From Parcubacteria group bacterium SW_4_49_11 (lineage in GTDB: Bacteria > Patescibacteriota > Minisyncoccia > SW-4-49-11), in the NCBI GenBank assembly GCA_003021915.1, contig PXOY01000044.1, forward strand, positions 1-15,771: a DNA stretch of 15,771 nt. Direction: 5' to 3'. The notes under the pieces are model-generated. The model had not been told where the DNA came from. It saw nothing but the letters and a program-made list of their open reading frames with translations, and searched no databases. Both the position numbers and the translations under genes were made by a program. How positions within the stretch are numbered: the stretch's first letter is position 1; every line of letters starts with the position of its first letter. Positions 1 through 6,819 of this stretch are shown here, in pieces.

Positions 1-573
1 ACGCACGAGGAAACACAGGTACAGACCGGCACTCAAGAACATGATCGCAATCGCGCTGTAGGACTGACTGGCAAAAATTCCGCCGGTGATGGCGAGTCCC
101 AGCACAAGCATGCTCAGTCTATGTATTCGGATTTGGGCGGTATGCCACAAGCCAGCCGCGACCGGCCAGAGCGGGGTAAGAAACAGGCCGATAAAATTCG
201 CGAACCCGCCGCGACTCACATTGGAGTTCACGTTCCAGTCATAGATGGCGGTGGGACGTACAAGGTCGCCATCGAGAAGGCCCCACGCTACTTCCCCCAT
301 AGCCCAGACTCCGATCGCCGCGCCGCTGGCGCATATAAACGTCAACGGGAGGCGATAGGAGTTCATTTTCTCTAGCTGATGAAGCACCACCATGCTCAAC
401 AAGAACGGCAACAGGATATATGATTTCAGGCGTCCGAGACTGCTTATCAGATCTTCTGAGATACCTACGCCGATCACGGCCATGAGACTAAAAATGATCA
501 ATAACGGAAACCGCCTGAAGAATGCCTGAGGCTCTGTTCGGATTCGCTTCCATTCCACCCCCGCGTAGATCAC
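1..573 (-). CDS. O-antigen ligase-like polytopic membrane protein, partial (runs off window)
   Basis: Translating the minus strand gives an open frame from about 643 to base 1 with no stop. It encodes a hydrophobic protein with repeated membrane spans, including LIIFSLMAVIGVGIS, YILLPFLLSMVVL, FICASGAAIGVWAMG, FIGLFLTPLWPVAAGLW and LSMLVLGLAITGGIFA. The order of a short SEDLISSLGRLK loop, a helix, a polar loop with an SNVSRGGFAN motif and then a LFLTPLWPVAAGL helix resembles O-antigen ligase/Wzy-type proteins. Those proteins join or polymerise surface glycans at the cytoplasmic membrane. The start is uncertain: GTG at 573 follows a TATAAT box, ATG at 483 is the first ATG, and no Shine-Dalgarno site is seen. 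Family members usually have one or two more N-terminal helices, so the 5' end may be truncated against the repeat-bearing spacer. The family call rests on topology and a short motif only, because most of the protein lies outside the window. Confidence 0.55.
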   Translation of the reverse strand, partial: MIYAGVEWKRIRTEPQAFFRRFPLLIIFSLMAVIGVGISEDLISSLGRLKSYILLPFLLSMVVLHQLEKMNSYRLPLTFICASGAAIGVWAMGEVAWGLLDGDLVRPTAIYDWNVNSNVSRGGFANFIGLFLTPLWPVAAGLWHTAQIRIHRLSMLVLGLAITGGIFASQSYSAIAIMFLSAGLYLCFLVR

Positions 574-591
574 GATGGGAAGATTTTCTAT

Positions 592-620
592 ATTATACCC
601 CACCGTGTCCAGACACGAAA
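592..620 (-). promoter_or_regulatory. Possible promoter with palindromic operator
   Basis: On the minus strand a perfect TATAAT lies at 592-597. A weak -35-like TTTCGT lies at 615-620 with 17-bp spacing. A perfect inverted repeat, CGTGTC-CA-GACACG (604-617), fills the spacer, where a repressor could bind. The start point would fall about 12 bases before GTG 573. The -35 is poor, so the promoter is tentative. Confidence 0.35.
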
Positions 621-726
621 CATAGACACTCTCTAGAAGTCATCTCAAAAATATACGTTCGATTACTGTGAAGTACAGGCATAATCTCGGGATACGGCTT
701 ATATTCACTACACAATGCCCACCCAC

Positions 727-916
727 TCGATTTACTACGGTCACTTAAAAACCTTCGGTTTTTACGGAAACCTGACGGTTTCCTATTTCCGGGGGACTGC
801 CAATAGCAACCTCCCGCTGGCGTTGAAATGCTGCCCACGATCACTCAAAAAACATGCTGTTTTCCTCCTTTTTAAAGGAGGAAATACCCGTTAGGGAATG
901 GAGGTTTTGGGGCTAT
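727..916 (+). repeat. Intergenic modular hairpin repeat, copy A
   Basis: It starts with TCGATTTACTACGGTCACT (727-745). Hairpins follow: AAAAACC-TTC-GGTTTTT (747-763), GGAAACC-TGAC-GGTTTCC (766-783), AAAACA-TGC-TGTTTT (849-863) and a stem around 861-884 built on CCTCCTTT/AAAGGAGG. Between them is a GGACTGCCAATAGCAAC...GCTGGCGTTGAAA segment, and it ends with CCCGTTAGGG and TTTTGGGGCTAT. The same modules recur at 6820, 6964 (partly inverted) and 9371. It lies between two divergent genes. Bases 601-726 and 917-1009 contain nothing else I can name. The 83-aa frame on the minus strand here (593-844) is mostly repeat and not a credible gene. Confidence 0.85.
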
Positions 917-1009
917 ATTGCACCCTATAAGAATTCTGGAATGACCTCTACATTGTGAAGTGACTCCGAATACGATACAAAGAGGATGGAGGAAGCTTGA
1001 ACAAGAAAT

Positions 1010-2509
1010 ATGAAATTACAATCCGCGACAATCAAAAACGTCAAAGCGGTAGGGCCCCAAGGTATTACGCTGAACTTGGCCGATGATATTGTGATGGCGA
1101 TCGGCCCCAACGGAGTCGGTAAGTCTTCGGTACTGTCCGGACTGCGCATGTTTTTTGAAGGCACGGTTCCGCCACGACACGAATTCCATCGGTATCGGAC
1201 TGATAAAGAACACGCGGCTGAGATTACAGTTACGTTTCACCGGTTAAACGAGCAAGACAAGGCCTACAATCGCGTGCGAGAGGAGGTGTATACCGACGAA
1301 GCCGGAGAAGACGTCTGGACGCTTACGTTGCGCTTTTATATTGATGAGGACGGAAGAGAGACCCGAGAAGCGCTCGTAGGGGAGGAAAAGAGGGCATTAT
1401 CTGAAGAGGAGTATCAGCAGATGAAGACGCTGTTTGACAGTGCGCATATGCAATGGATTACTGTGCCAGCCCGTGAGGCGGTGTGCGAGGGTAAGCAATC
1501 GCCCTTCTCGCAGTTGTTTGACATGTTTCGGACCTGGAACCCGGAGCGGCCGAATACGGAGATGGCTGAGGATCTGAATCACCAGCTCTACGAGATGATG
1601 GGAGTCCCGGACGTATTATCCGTCAAGCCCCTTTGGGAGGGTACAAAAGATTTTACCCTTTTGCCCGAGCGTGAGGAGGATCTGTTTTTGAATCCGCGGT
1701 ATCAGAGTCACGGCGTGCAGCGCGCGGTGTTTTTCGCGTTGCTTCGAGAATATGGAGACGTTGTGCCGCGCTCCCGAGCAGAGCCTGGGGTGCAGAATAT
1801 GCTTCTGATTGAAGATCCGGAAATGTATATGGATCCGCAGATGGAGCGTACCATCTCGAACACGTTGTTTTACTTAGCCGAAGAAGCGGGTGTACAGGTG
1901 GTCAGTACGACCCATTCGGCCGTATTTGTACGCGCGTTGGAAAAACCGCGGTCTTTAATTCGCCTCTCCCGAGGAGAAGACGAGGAACTGCAGAGCTTTC
2001 AAGTGACAGAGGATGTGTTCGCTCACGAATCCGAAGAAGAAGAGAAAGAGCATCGTCTCCGGGCGGTACGCGAGTTTAGCCCCGAGGTGAGCGCGTTATT
2101 TTTTGCGCGGCGGGTGGTGCTGGTGGAAGGAGCAACCGAGATTGTGGTTCTGCAGCGAGCGGCGCAGCTTCTCGGGAGGTTTGACTACGGTGTGAGCCTG
2201 ATTAACTGTCATGGGCGCGGCAACATTCCGATGTTTCAGGAAGTATTGAATCACTTTGACACCTCGTATGTCGTGGTGCATGATCTCGAGCGGCAAAATC
2301 CGCACGAAGGGCTGAATCAACATATCCTCAATCTGCTTGACGGAGACGAGTCTCGACGTTTTTACCATGATCCGCATTTGGACGCTGAATTGGGTGTATA
2401 TGATTCTCCCAAGTGGCTTGACGGGTACGAGATCGTAACCCAACTGAAGAACGAACAACGGCTCGAGAGCGTGTTAGGAGATCTCGTGACATTTGTGTTT
2501 GGCGAATAA
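1010..2509 (+). CDS. OLD-family ATP-dependent endonuclease (ABC ATPase + TOPRIM)
   Basis: This 499-aa protein has an ABC/SMC-like ATPase followed by a TOPRIM domain, the layout of OLD (overcoming lysogenisation defect) nucleases. Such proteins couple ATP hydrolysis to DNA cleavage and often act in phage defence or repair. Visible motifs are Walker A GPNGVGKS (residues 32-39), Walker B LLIEDPE with E268/D269, and a switch histidine in TTHS (H302). A TOPRIM core follows, starting VVLVEGATE (E373, E377). The second TOPRIM acidic motif reads VVHDLE (D425, E427) where DxD is usual, so the metal site is slightly altered. The ATP-binding half is short for the family. ATG 1010 is the first start after an in-frame TGA at 998. 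A GGAGGA lies 16 bases upstream, farther than ideal. The next gene begins 64 bases downstream with its own likely promoter, so co-transcription is not assured. Confidence 0.85.
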   Translation: MKLQSATIKNVKAVGPQGITLNLADDIVMAIGPNGVGKSSVLSGLRMFFEGTVPPRHEFHRYRTDKEHAAEITVTFHRLNEQDKAYNRVREEVYTDEAGEDVWTLTLRFYIDEDGRETREALVGEEKRALSEEEYQQMKTLFDSAHMQWITVPAREAVCEGKQSPFSQLFDMFRTWNPERPNTEMAEDLNHQLYEMMGVPDVLSVKPLWEGTKDFTLLPEREEDLFLNPRYQSHGVQRAVFFALLREYGDVVPRSRAEPGVQNMLLIEDPEMYMDPQMERTISNTLFYLAEEAGVQVVSTTHSAVFVRALEKPRSLIRLSRGEDEELQSFQVTEDVFAHESEEEEKEHRLRAVREFSPEVSALFFARRVVLVEGATEIVVLQRAAQLLGRFDYGVSLINCHGRGNIPMFQEVLNHFDTSYVVVHDLERQNPHEGLNQHILNLLDGDESRRFYHDPHLDAELGVYDSPKWLDGYEIVTQLKNEQRLESVLGDLVTFVFGE

Positions 2510-2512
2510 CCC

Positions 2513-2541
2513 TTGTGTTGTGTATGAGACGGTGATATATT
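2513..2541 (+). promoter_or_regulatory. Sigma70-like promoter for the 138-aa gene
   Basis: TTGTGT (2513-2518) and TATATT (2536-2541) are separated by exactly 17 bp. The predicted start, near 2548, leaves a leader of about 26 bases to ATG 2574. Confidence 0.45.
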
Positions 2542-2573
2542 GTTGGTGTCCTCGTACTTTTTGAAGGTGTGTG

Positions 2574-2990
2574 ATGACACATGAGACCGTTGTTTTTCGG
2601 GAACACTTTGTCGCTCAAGTCCGCACGGTGGCCCTGGATATGTTAATCATCTCTTGGCCCGAACACCGTACGCGGGAAAAACACGAGTTGGAAGGATATG
2701 CCGTCGATCGACTATGGCTCCCGCCCTTGGAGGCGGAATGGCAAGTCGATATGTGGATTCTTTTGGCGCAGATTCAGATTCTCGGGGAAGTGTGCGCGCT
2801 TTACCGAGAGCCGCTTGCTCCTGTCCTGAATTGGTTTTCTTACCACGAGGCATGGAGACTGACAAAGGGAAGTGCATTTCGACACGCCTATGCTCAAGTT
2901 CCTGATTGTAAGCACTTTCCGTATCAAGAGTGGGTGATGTACACCCGTTCGATTCTTCTCTTGGAAGGACGTTACGAGGAAATTATTTGA
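2574..2990 (+). CDS. Hypothetical protein, 138 aa
   Basis: I do not recognise this family. The product is soluble-looking, rich in W, Y, E and L, with long stretches likely to be alpha-helical (for example WQVDMWILLAQIQILGEV and EWVMYTRSILLLEGRYEE). It has no signal peptide and no obvious catalytic motif. ATG 2574 is preferred over GTG 2571 because GAAGG at 2563-2567 then sits at a usable spacing. The gene follows the OLD nuclease by 64 bases and is closed by a strong terminator, so it could be an accessory partner or an independent gene. The stop is TGA. Confidence 0.6.
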   Translation: MTHETVVFREHFVAQVRTVALDMLIISWPEHRTREKHELEGYAVDRLWLPPLEAEWQVDMWILLAQIQILGEVCALYREPLAPVLNWFSYHEAWRLTKGSAFRHAYAQVPDCKHFPYQEWVMYTRSILLLEGRYEEII

Positions 2991-3008
2991 TACCTTGGCA
3001 CGGCACAT

Positions 3009-3040
3009 CCGCCCTCTTCGCCAAAGAGCGGCGGTTTTTT
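3009..3040 (+). terminator. Rho-independent terminator after the 138-aa gene
   Basis: The stem pairs CCGCC with GGCGG and CTCTT with AAGAG, with one bulged C and the loop CGCCA. A run of six T (3035-3040) follows. It lies 18 bases after the TGA stop at 2990 and just before the promoter at 3044. Confidence 0.8.
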
Positions 3041-3043
3041 CTC

Positions 3044-3072
3044 TTCACAAGCTTATATGTTTCCGCTATACT
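3044..3072 (+). promoter_or_regulatory. Promoter of the Doc toxin-antitoxin unit
   Basis: TTCACA (3044-3049) and TATACT (3067-3072) are 17 bp apart, each one or two mismatches from consensus. The expected start is near 3079, giving a leader of about 14 bases to ATG 3093. It lies directly behind a terminator, so the pair is an independent unit. Confidence 0.6.
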
Positions 3073-3092
3073 GAATATTAAGCGTATTTCGT

Positions 3093-3242
3093 ATGAAAAG
3101 ATTTTTCACCCGTATTCCCCAATTCTTTAACTCCTCGTCAACCGATGCCCACGCACCGGATCGGAAAGAGCACGTCCAATCGGCGGTCAAAAAAGTGGTC
3201 AGTGATTATAAATCCACGCTCAAAAAATTAGAGAACGAATGA
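3093..3242 (+). CDS. Small putative antitoxin, 49 aa, upstream of Doc
   Basis: ATG 3093 opens a 49-codon frame ending in TGA at 3240-3242. Its last bases overlap the Doc start codon (ATGA at 3239-3242), a classic sign of translational coupling. The protein is basic at the N-terminus (MKRFFTRIPQFF), polar in the middle, and ends in a helix-prone tail VKKVVSDYKSTLKKLENE. In toxin-antitoxin operons of the Phd-Doc type the antitoxin precedes the toxin and its C-terminal region inserts into the toxin groove. Order, overlap and a charged amphipathic tail fit that role. It is shorter than classical Phd (73 aa) and has no visible DNA-binding domain, so the antitoxin call is inferred from context. Confidence 0.65.
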   Translation: MKRFFTRIPQFFNSSSTDAHAPDRKEHVQSAVKKVVSDYKSTLKKLENE

Positions 3243-3745
3243 GCGCGCGCGTTCCGCAATGTCTCACGTTACGCGATATTGAATTCATTTACGCCGCCTA
3301 CTCCGCCGAAGGAGAGGGGGAACTTGAACAGTTGCCGTCTCTCAATTATCGGTATAATGATCATCTGGAAAGTATTTTAATGTTACCCAAAGCGGGATTT
3401 GGCGAGACGCAGTTTTACCCCACCGTGGCCGAACAAGGCGCTGTGCTGTTTTACGAAATTATCAAGCAACACCCGTTCTTTGACGGTAACAAACGGATGG
3501 CGTGTCTTATTCTGTTTACGTTTCTGTATCTCAATAATGTCTGGATTCAACTCTCCAATGATCAGCTCTATACGTTGGCACAGACCGTAGCTTGTTCCAC
3601 CTCAGAGGAGCGAGAAGAGCAGTTATCGCTCATTCAAGATATGATCACCACGCATAAAGCACCCTTGGAAGATAAAGACGATAAACGCTTCATGGGACTT
3701 GATGTCGGCCGACTGTTGAACACGTTGAACCCCTTTCGTCGATAA
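3239..3745 (+). CDS. doc: Death-on-curing (Doc) family Fic-domain toxin
   Basis: This 168-aa protein carries the Fic/Doc core motif HPFFDGNKRMA (H78 onward). The lysine in GNKR, where canonical AMPylating Fic proteins have glycine (GNGR), marks it as Doc-like. Doc of phage P1 phosphorylates EF-Tu and stalls translation. The N-terminal TLRDIEFIYAAY helix and the TVAEQGAVLFYEIIKQ helix before the motif match the usual Doc fold. A tail of roughly 30 residues (KDDKRFMGLDVGRLL...) goes beyond the typical 125-135 aa length. The start overlaps the stop of the 49-aa gene by four bases. The 200 bases after its stop hold only low-complexity repeats. Confidence 0.85.
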   Translation: MSARVPQCLTLRDIEFIYAAYSAEGEGELEQLPSLNYRYNDHLESILMLPKAGFGETQFYPTVAEQGAVLFYEIIKQHPFFDGNKRMACLILFTFLYLNNVWIQLSNDQLYTLAQTVACSTSEEREEQLSLIQDMITTHKAPLEDKDDKRFMGLDVGRLLNTLNPFRR

Positions 3746-3761
3746 GATGTATTCGAAATGT

Positions 3762-3905
3762 CACTAAATACCAAATACTAAATTCTAAATACTATTTCCT
3801 TGCTACCTGCTACTTACTACCTGCTACTCATCGCATCTGGCTTCTGGCTTCCGGATTCAGGCTTCTCATCTACTAAATACTAAATTCTAAATACCAAATA
3901 CTATT
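3762..3905 (+). repeat. Low-complexity word-repeat spacer
   Basis: The gene-free stretch 3746-3945 is made of a few short words. One block of ACTAAATAC, AAATACTAAATTC and TAAATACTA units (3762-3796) recurs in shuffled order at 3870-3905. Between the blocks are TGCTACCTGCTACTTACTAC repeats (3801-3830) and GGCTTCTGGCTTC units (3838-3866). No frame or stable hairpin explains it. The last 40 bases hold the sufU promoter. Confidence 0.85.
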
Positions 3906-3911
3906 CCCACC

Positions 3912-3940
3912 TTGTTTACCAATTTCGTTGGGCGTACAAT
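3912..3940 (+). promoter_or_regulatory. Promoter of the suf-like operon, predicted leaderless
   Basis: TTGTTT (3912-3917) and TACAAT (3935-3940) are separated by 17 bp. The expected start lies at about 3947, only a few bases before ATG 3950. The mRNA would be leaderless or nearly so, and no Shine-Dalgarno site is present. Confidence 0.55.
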
Positions 3941-3949
3941 ACAAAAAAT

Positions 3950-4318
3950 ATGGAGCATGAACTGTACCGGGAACTGATCATCGGACATTATACGTCACCA
4001 TGCAATTTCGGGAGGCTTAAAGAGCCAACGCATCAACATCACATAGATAATCCGGTCTGCGGAGATGCGCTGGACGTAGAATTGCGTGTTCAAGACGACG
4101 TTGTAACCGACCTCGCTTTTAGCGGTGAGGGATGTGCCATCAGTATGGCGGCGGCCTCTCTCTTAACCGAAGAAGTGAAGGGACAGTCGTTGGATGCGAT
4201 ACGAGCTTGGGAAGAAGCGGATATGTTTGCGCTTCTCGAGGTCCCCATTACGTACACGCGACGCAAATGTGCGTTACTGTGTTATACTGCGCTTCAGCAA
4301 GTAATCGAGGAACAATGA
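3950..4318 (+). CDS. sufU: SufU/IscU-family Fe-S cluster scaffold
   Basis: This 122-aa protein belongs to the NifU N-terminal (IscU/SufU) family, which receives sulfur from a cysteine desulfurase and holds nascent Fe-S clusters. The three ligand cysteines are visible: NPVCGD (C37, D39), EGCAIS (C62) and RRKCALL (C107). IscU has a histidine just before its last cysteine (HC); here it is lysine, as in SufU. However, the insert of roughly 18-20 residues typical of Firmicute SufU between the last two cysteines is absent, giving IscU-like length. It is the first gene of a tight operon, and its TGA overlaps the ATG of sufC (ATGA at 4315-4318). A dedicated promoter lies immediately upstream. Confidence 0.88.
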   Translation: MEHELYRELIIGHYTSPCNFGRLKEPTHQHHIDNPVCGDALDVELRVQDDVVTDLAFSGEGCAISMAAASLLTEEVKGQSLDAIRAWEEADMFALLEVPITYTRRKCALLCYTALQQVIEEQ

Positions 4319-5052
4319 GTATGCTTCAGATTGAGAACATGAGTATCGCGGTGGGGGATACACCGGTTATTGAAGATGTCTCGTTAACGCTCCCCGCCCA
4401 AGAAATGCACTGGTTGATGGGCCCAAACGGCAGTGGCAAAAGCACATTTGCCAACGCGTTGATGGGGCATCCGCGCTATCATATAGCTCAAGGAACGTTA
4501 ACCCTTGGAGGGCTCAATCTCACCGAAGAACCGCCACACAAACGAGCGGGAGCGGGGATGTTTTTATCGATGCAGTATCCGCCCGCTTTGGAGGGGGTAA
4601 CGGTTACCAATCTCCTTAAAAACGCCTATAATGCCCGCTTCCAGACCGAAATTTCGATCTTGGAATTTCGGAAACTCCTGAAGGAGCATATGGAACTACT
4701 TGAAATCCCCTCCGATTTTACCAGCCGTTACGTACACGCCGGGTTTTCCGGAGGAGAAAAGAAGCGGTTGGAACTTTTGCAACTGAGTATGTTGCAACCC
4801 AAACTCGCGATTCTTGATGAGCCGGATTCAGGACTGGATATTGATGGTCTTCGGACCATGTCGATGCAACTGCAGCGTATTCAACACGTAACCGGTATGG
4901 CCATGCTCGTGATTACGCATTATACGCACATGCTCTCGTATGTGGAGCCTGACGCTGTGCATGTTCTGAAAAACGGATCTTTGGTGCACAGTGGCACAAG
5001 CGACGTGGCGCATCAGATTCAGAACCAAGGATACGAAGCTTTACAAACGTAG
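4315..5052 (+). CDS. sufC: SufC, Fe-S cluster assembly ATPase
   Basis: This 245-aa ABC-type ATPase has Walker A GPNGSGKST (36-44), signature FSGGEKKRL (144-152) and Walker B LAILDEPDSGLD (D168, E169). The GGEKKR signature with DEPDSGLD is characteristic of SufC, which normally binds SufB and SufD and drives cluster assembly on that scaffold. The open frame extends back to 4132, but that part overlaps sufU. ATG 4315 (MSMLQIENM) gives the standard SufC N-terminus and a four-base overlap with sufU; ATG 4321 is the alternative. No sufB, sufD or sufS follows, which is unusual, so the partner proteins must be elsewhere or absent. A MIP18/SufT-like gene follows 12 bases later. Confidence 0.92.
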   Translation: MSMLQIENMSIAVGDTPVIEDVSLTLPAQEMHWLMGPNGSGKSTFANALMGHPRYHIAQGTLTLGGLNLTEEPPHKRAGAGMFLSMQYPPALEGVTVTNLLKNAYNARFQTEISILEFRKLLKEHMELLEIPSDFTSRYVHAGFSGGEKKRLELLQLSMLQPKLAILDEPDSGLDIDGLRTMSMQLQRIQHVTGMAMLVITHYTHMLSYVEPDAVHVLKNGSLVHSGTSDVAHQIQNQGYEALQT

Positions 5053-5064
5053 GGTCAGTTATCT

Positions 5065-5346
5065 ATGGAAACAGATACCATCATCACCCAACTGCAGACC
5101 GTGAAGGATCCGGAAATCGGCCTTGATGTGTATTCGTTGGGACTTATTTACGAAATTAAACCGGATGGCGAAGCGGTTTCTCTCACTATTACGTACACGA
5201 CCCCCTTCTGCCCGTATGGAGAACAGATGAAAGAAGATATACGGGAAGCAGTGAAACAGGCAGGCGCTTCGCCGGTAGAGATTGAGGTCACGTTTGACCC
5301 GCCGTGGCAACCACCGTCCGATCTGCGGGAGCTTTTGGGTGTATAG
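5065..5346 (+). CDS. MIP18/DUF59 (SufT/PaaD-like) Fe-S assembly factor
   Basis: This 93-aa single-domain protein matches the MIP18 (formerly DUF59) family. It has the DPEIGLDVYSLGLIYEI opening, a TYTTPFCPYG loop with the family's conserved cysteine, and a DPPWQPP tail. In bacteria such proteins (SufT) help mature Fe-S proteins and are often the last gene of suf operons; related PaaD-type proteins serve oxygenases. Its place 12 bases after sufC, on the same strand, supports a role in Fe-S maturation. The N-terminal extension found in longer SufT proteins is missing. A weak AGGG lies about 10 bases before ATG 5065. It is probably co-transcribed with sufU-sufC. Confidence 0.85.
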   Translation: METDTIITQLQTVKDPEIGLDVYSLGLIYEIKPDGEAVSLTITYTTPFCPYGEQMKEDIREAVKQAGASPVEIEVTFDPPWQPPSDLRELLGV

Positions 5347-5373
5347 ACAGACTCCCTTTGCAAGGCGTATGAT
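5344..5373 (+). promoter_or_regulatory. Promoter of zwf
   Basis: TAGACA (5344-5349), one mismatch from TTGACA, is followed after 18 bp by TATGAT (5368-5373). The expected start is near 5380, leaving a leader of about 15 bases to ATG 5396. The -35 overlaps the stop of the MIP18-like gene. Confidence 0.55.
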
Positions 5374-5395
5374 ATATACAGCACAGCAATGAGAT

Positions 5396-6817
5396 ATGTC
5401 TATGGAACGATTTAGTCACTTTGTCCTCTTTGGTGCGACCGGAGATCTGGCGCACTCCAAAATGTATCCGGCGTTGTTTGATCTGTATCAGAATAACGCC
5501 CTGCCCGCCGATTTCGCGTTTCTCGGAATGGCCTTTGATGATTTATCCGTAACCGAGTTCCAACGTCAGGTACAAAAAACGTTAGAGGCCCAATACGAAG
5601 CGTCTGAGCATATCTCGGAATTTGTCAGCATGTTGGCCTACGCTCCGGTAGATTTCGGAGAGCCGGCAACCGTGGAAGACACCATAGCTGAGCACGCCGA
5701 CACCGAAAACGGCAGATTTGTGTTTTACTTAGCAATTCCTCCTGCGGCTTTTGAAACGGTGAGTCTTTGCGTCAAACGTTTTCAGGAAACGTACTGTGAC
5801 TGTCAGTTGCGCGTAGTCGTGGAAAAACCATTTGGTCAGGATTTGGAGAGCGCGAAGCATTTGAATAACACGCTCCGAGAATTTTTGTATGAAGAACAGA
5901 TCTATCGGATGGATCATTATCTGGGGAAGGAGACCGTGCAGAATATTTTAGCGTTGCGATTCGGAAATTCGCTTTTTGAACCGCTTCTTAATAATCGGTA
6001 CGTGCAGAACATCGAGCTGGATTTGATCGAAGAGGAAGGAATTGGCGAGCGGGCCGGCTATTTTGATGGAACGGGCATCATCAAAGATGTGCTTCAGAAT
6101 CATATTTTGCAGGTTTTGAGTCTCCTGATGATGGAGCCACCCGTACAGATTCAAAGTAACTTTGTCCGCGACGAAAAACACAAGTTTTTGGCGTCTCTGG
6201 CGCCCCTAGATCTCTCTTCGTTCCACCTGGGACAGTATGGGTCGAACGAAAATGGAGAAATGAATGCGTACCAAGAAGAGCCGGACGTGCCCGAAGATTC
6301 GCAGACGGAAACGTATGTCTCCATGCAAATGGGGGTAAAAAATATGCGCTGGGATGGCGTACCCGTATACGTGCGTACCGGTAAACGCTTGAATGAAAAA
6401 AAGACCGAAATTCGCGTTACGTTTCATCCCTCCTTCCAATATTTTGTAAATCAAAAGGAGACGTGTAATCCCGCACCGAATGTTCTGGTTATTCGGATTC
6501 AGCCCAACGAAGAGGTGTACTACACCGTAAACGCCAAGTTTCCCGGAGAAGGCATGTGCATTCAACCCGTCAAGCTCCACTTTACGTACCAAGAATCGTT
6601 TAACGTGCCGATTCAAGATGCGTACACCAGGCTTTTAAAAGACGCGATCGAGGGAGACCAAACGCTCTTTATTCGCTCGGATGAGATCGAAGCCGCGTGG
6701 GAGTATGTAACGCCCGTTTTGGAAGCTAAAAAACAAGGAGAACTTACGCCTCAAACGTACACGTCCGGCAGCACGATTGAAGAAGTGGAAGAGGAGATCA
6801 CGGAGGCCGGGGAATAG
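5396..6817 (+). CDS. zwf: Glucose-6-phosphate 1-dehydrogenase
   Basis: This 473-aa protein oxidises glucose-6-phosphate to 6-phosphogluconolactone with NAD(P)+, the entry step of the oxidative pentose phosphate pathway. The N-terminal Rossmann motif is FGATGDLA (from about residue 12). EKPFGQDL follows, then the substrate-binding RMDHYLGKE (H174, K178). The catalytic histidine sits in QNHILQVL (H236), and GVPVYVRTGKRL binds substrate in the C-terminal domain. The length is near the usual 480-490 aa and the gene appears intact. It has its own promoter. The start could also be ATG 5402. Repeat copy B begins two bases after its TAG stop and may serve as its terminator. No 6-phosphogluconolactonase or 6-phosphogluconate dehydrogenase gene is in the window. 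Confidence 0.95.
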   Translation: MSMERFSHFVLFGATGDLAHSKMYPALFDLYQNNALPADFAFLGMAFDDLSVTEFQRQVQKTLEAQYEASEHISEFVSMLAYAPVDFGEPATVEDTIAEHADTENGRFVFYLAIPPAAFETVSLCVKRFQETYCDCQLRVVVEKPFGQDLESAKHLNNTLREFLYEEQIYRMDHYLGKETVQNILALRFGNSLFEPLLNNRYVQNIELDLIEEEGIGERAGYFDGTGIIKDVLQNHILQVLSLLMMEPPVQIQSNFVRDEKHKFLASLAPLDLSSFHLGQYGSNENGEMNAYQEEPDVPEDSQTETYVSMQMGVKNMRWDGVPVYVRTGKRLNEKKTEIRVTFHPSFQYFVNQKETCNPAPNVLVIRIQPNEEVYYTVNAKFPGEGMCIQPVKLHFTYQESFNVPIQDAYTRLLKDAIEGDQTLFIRSDEIEAAWEYVTPVLEAKKQGELTPQTYTSGSTIEEVEEEITEAGE

Positions 6818-6819
6818 TT

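Noticed and set aside
121-375. 84-aa plus-strand open frame
   Set aside because: It is antisense to the O-antigen-ligase-like gene and has an unnatural arginine-rich composition.
593-844. 83-aa minus-strand open frame
   Set aside because: It lies across repeat copy A and its modules recur at other intergenic sites without a conserved frame.
4132-4314. N-terminal extension of SufC
   Set aside because: The extra 61 residues overlap sufU in another frame and are absent from SufC proteins. ATG 4315 gives the normal N-terminus.
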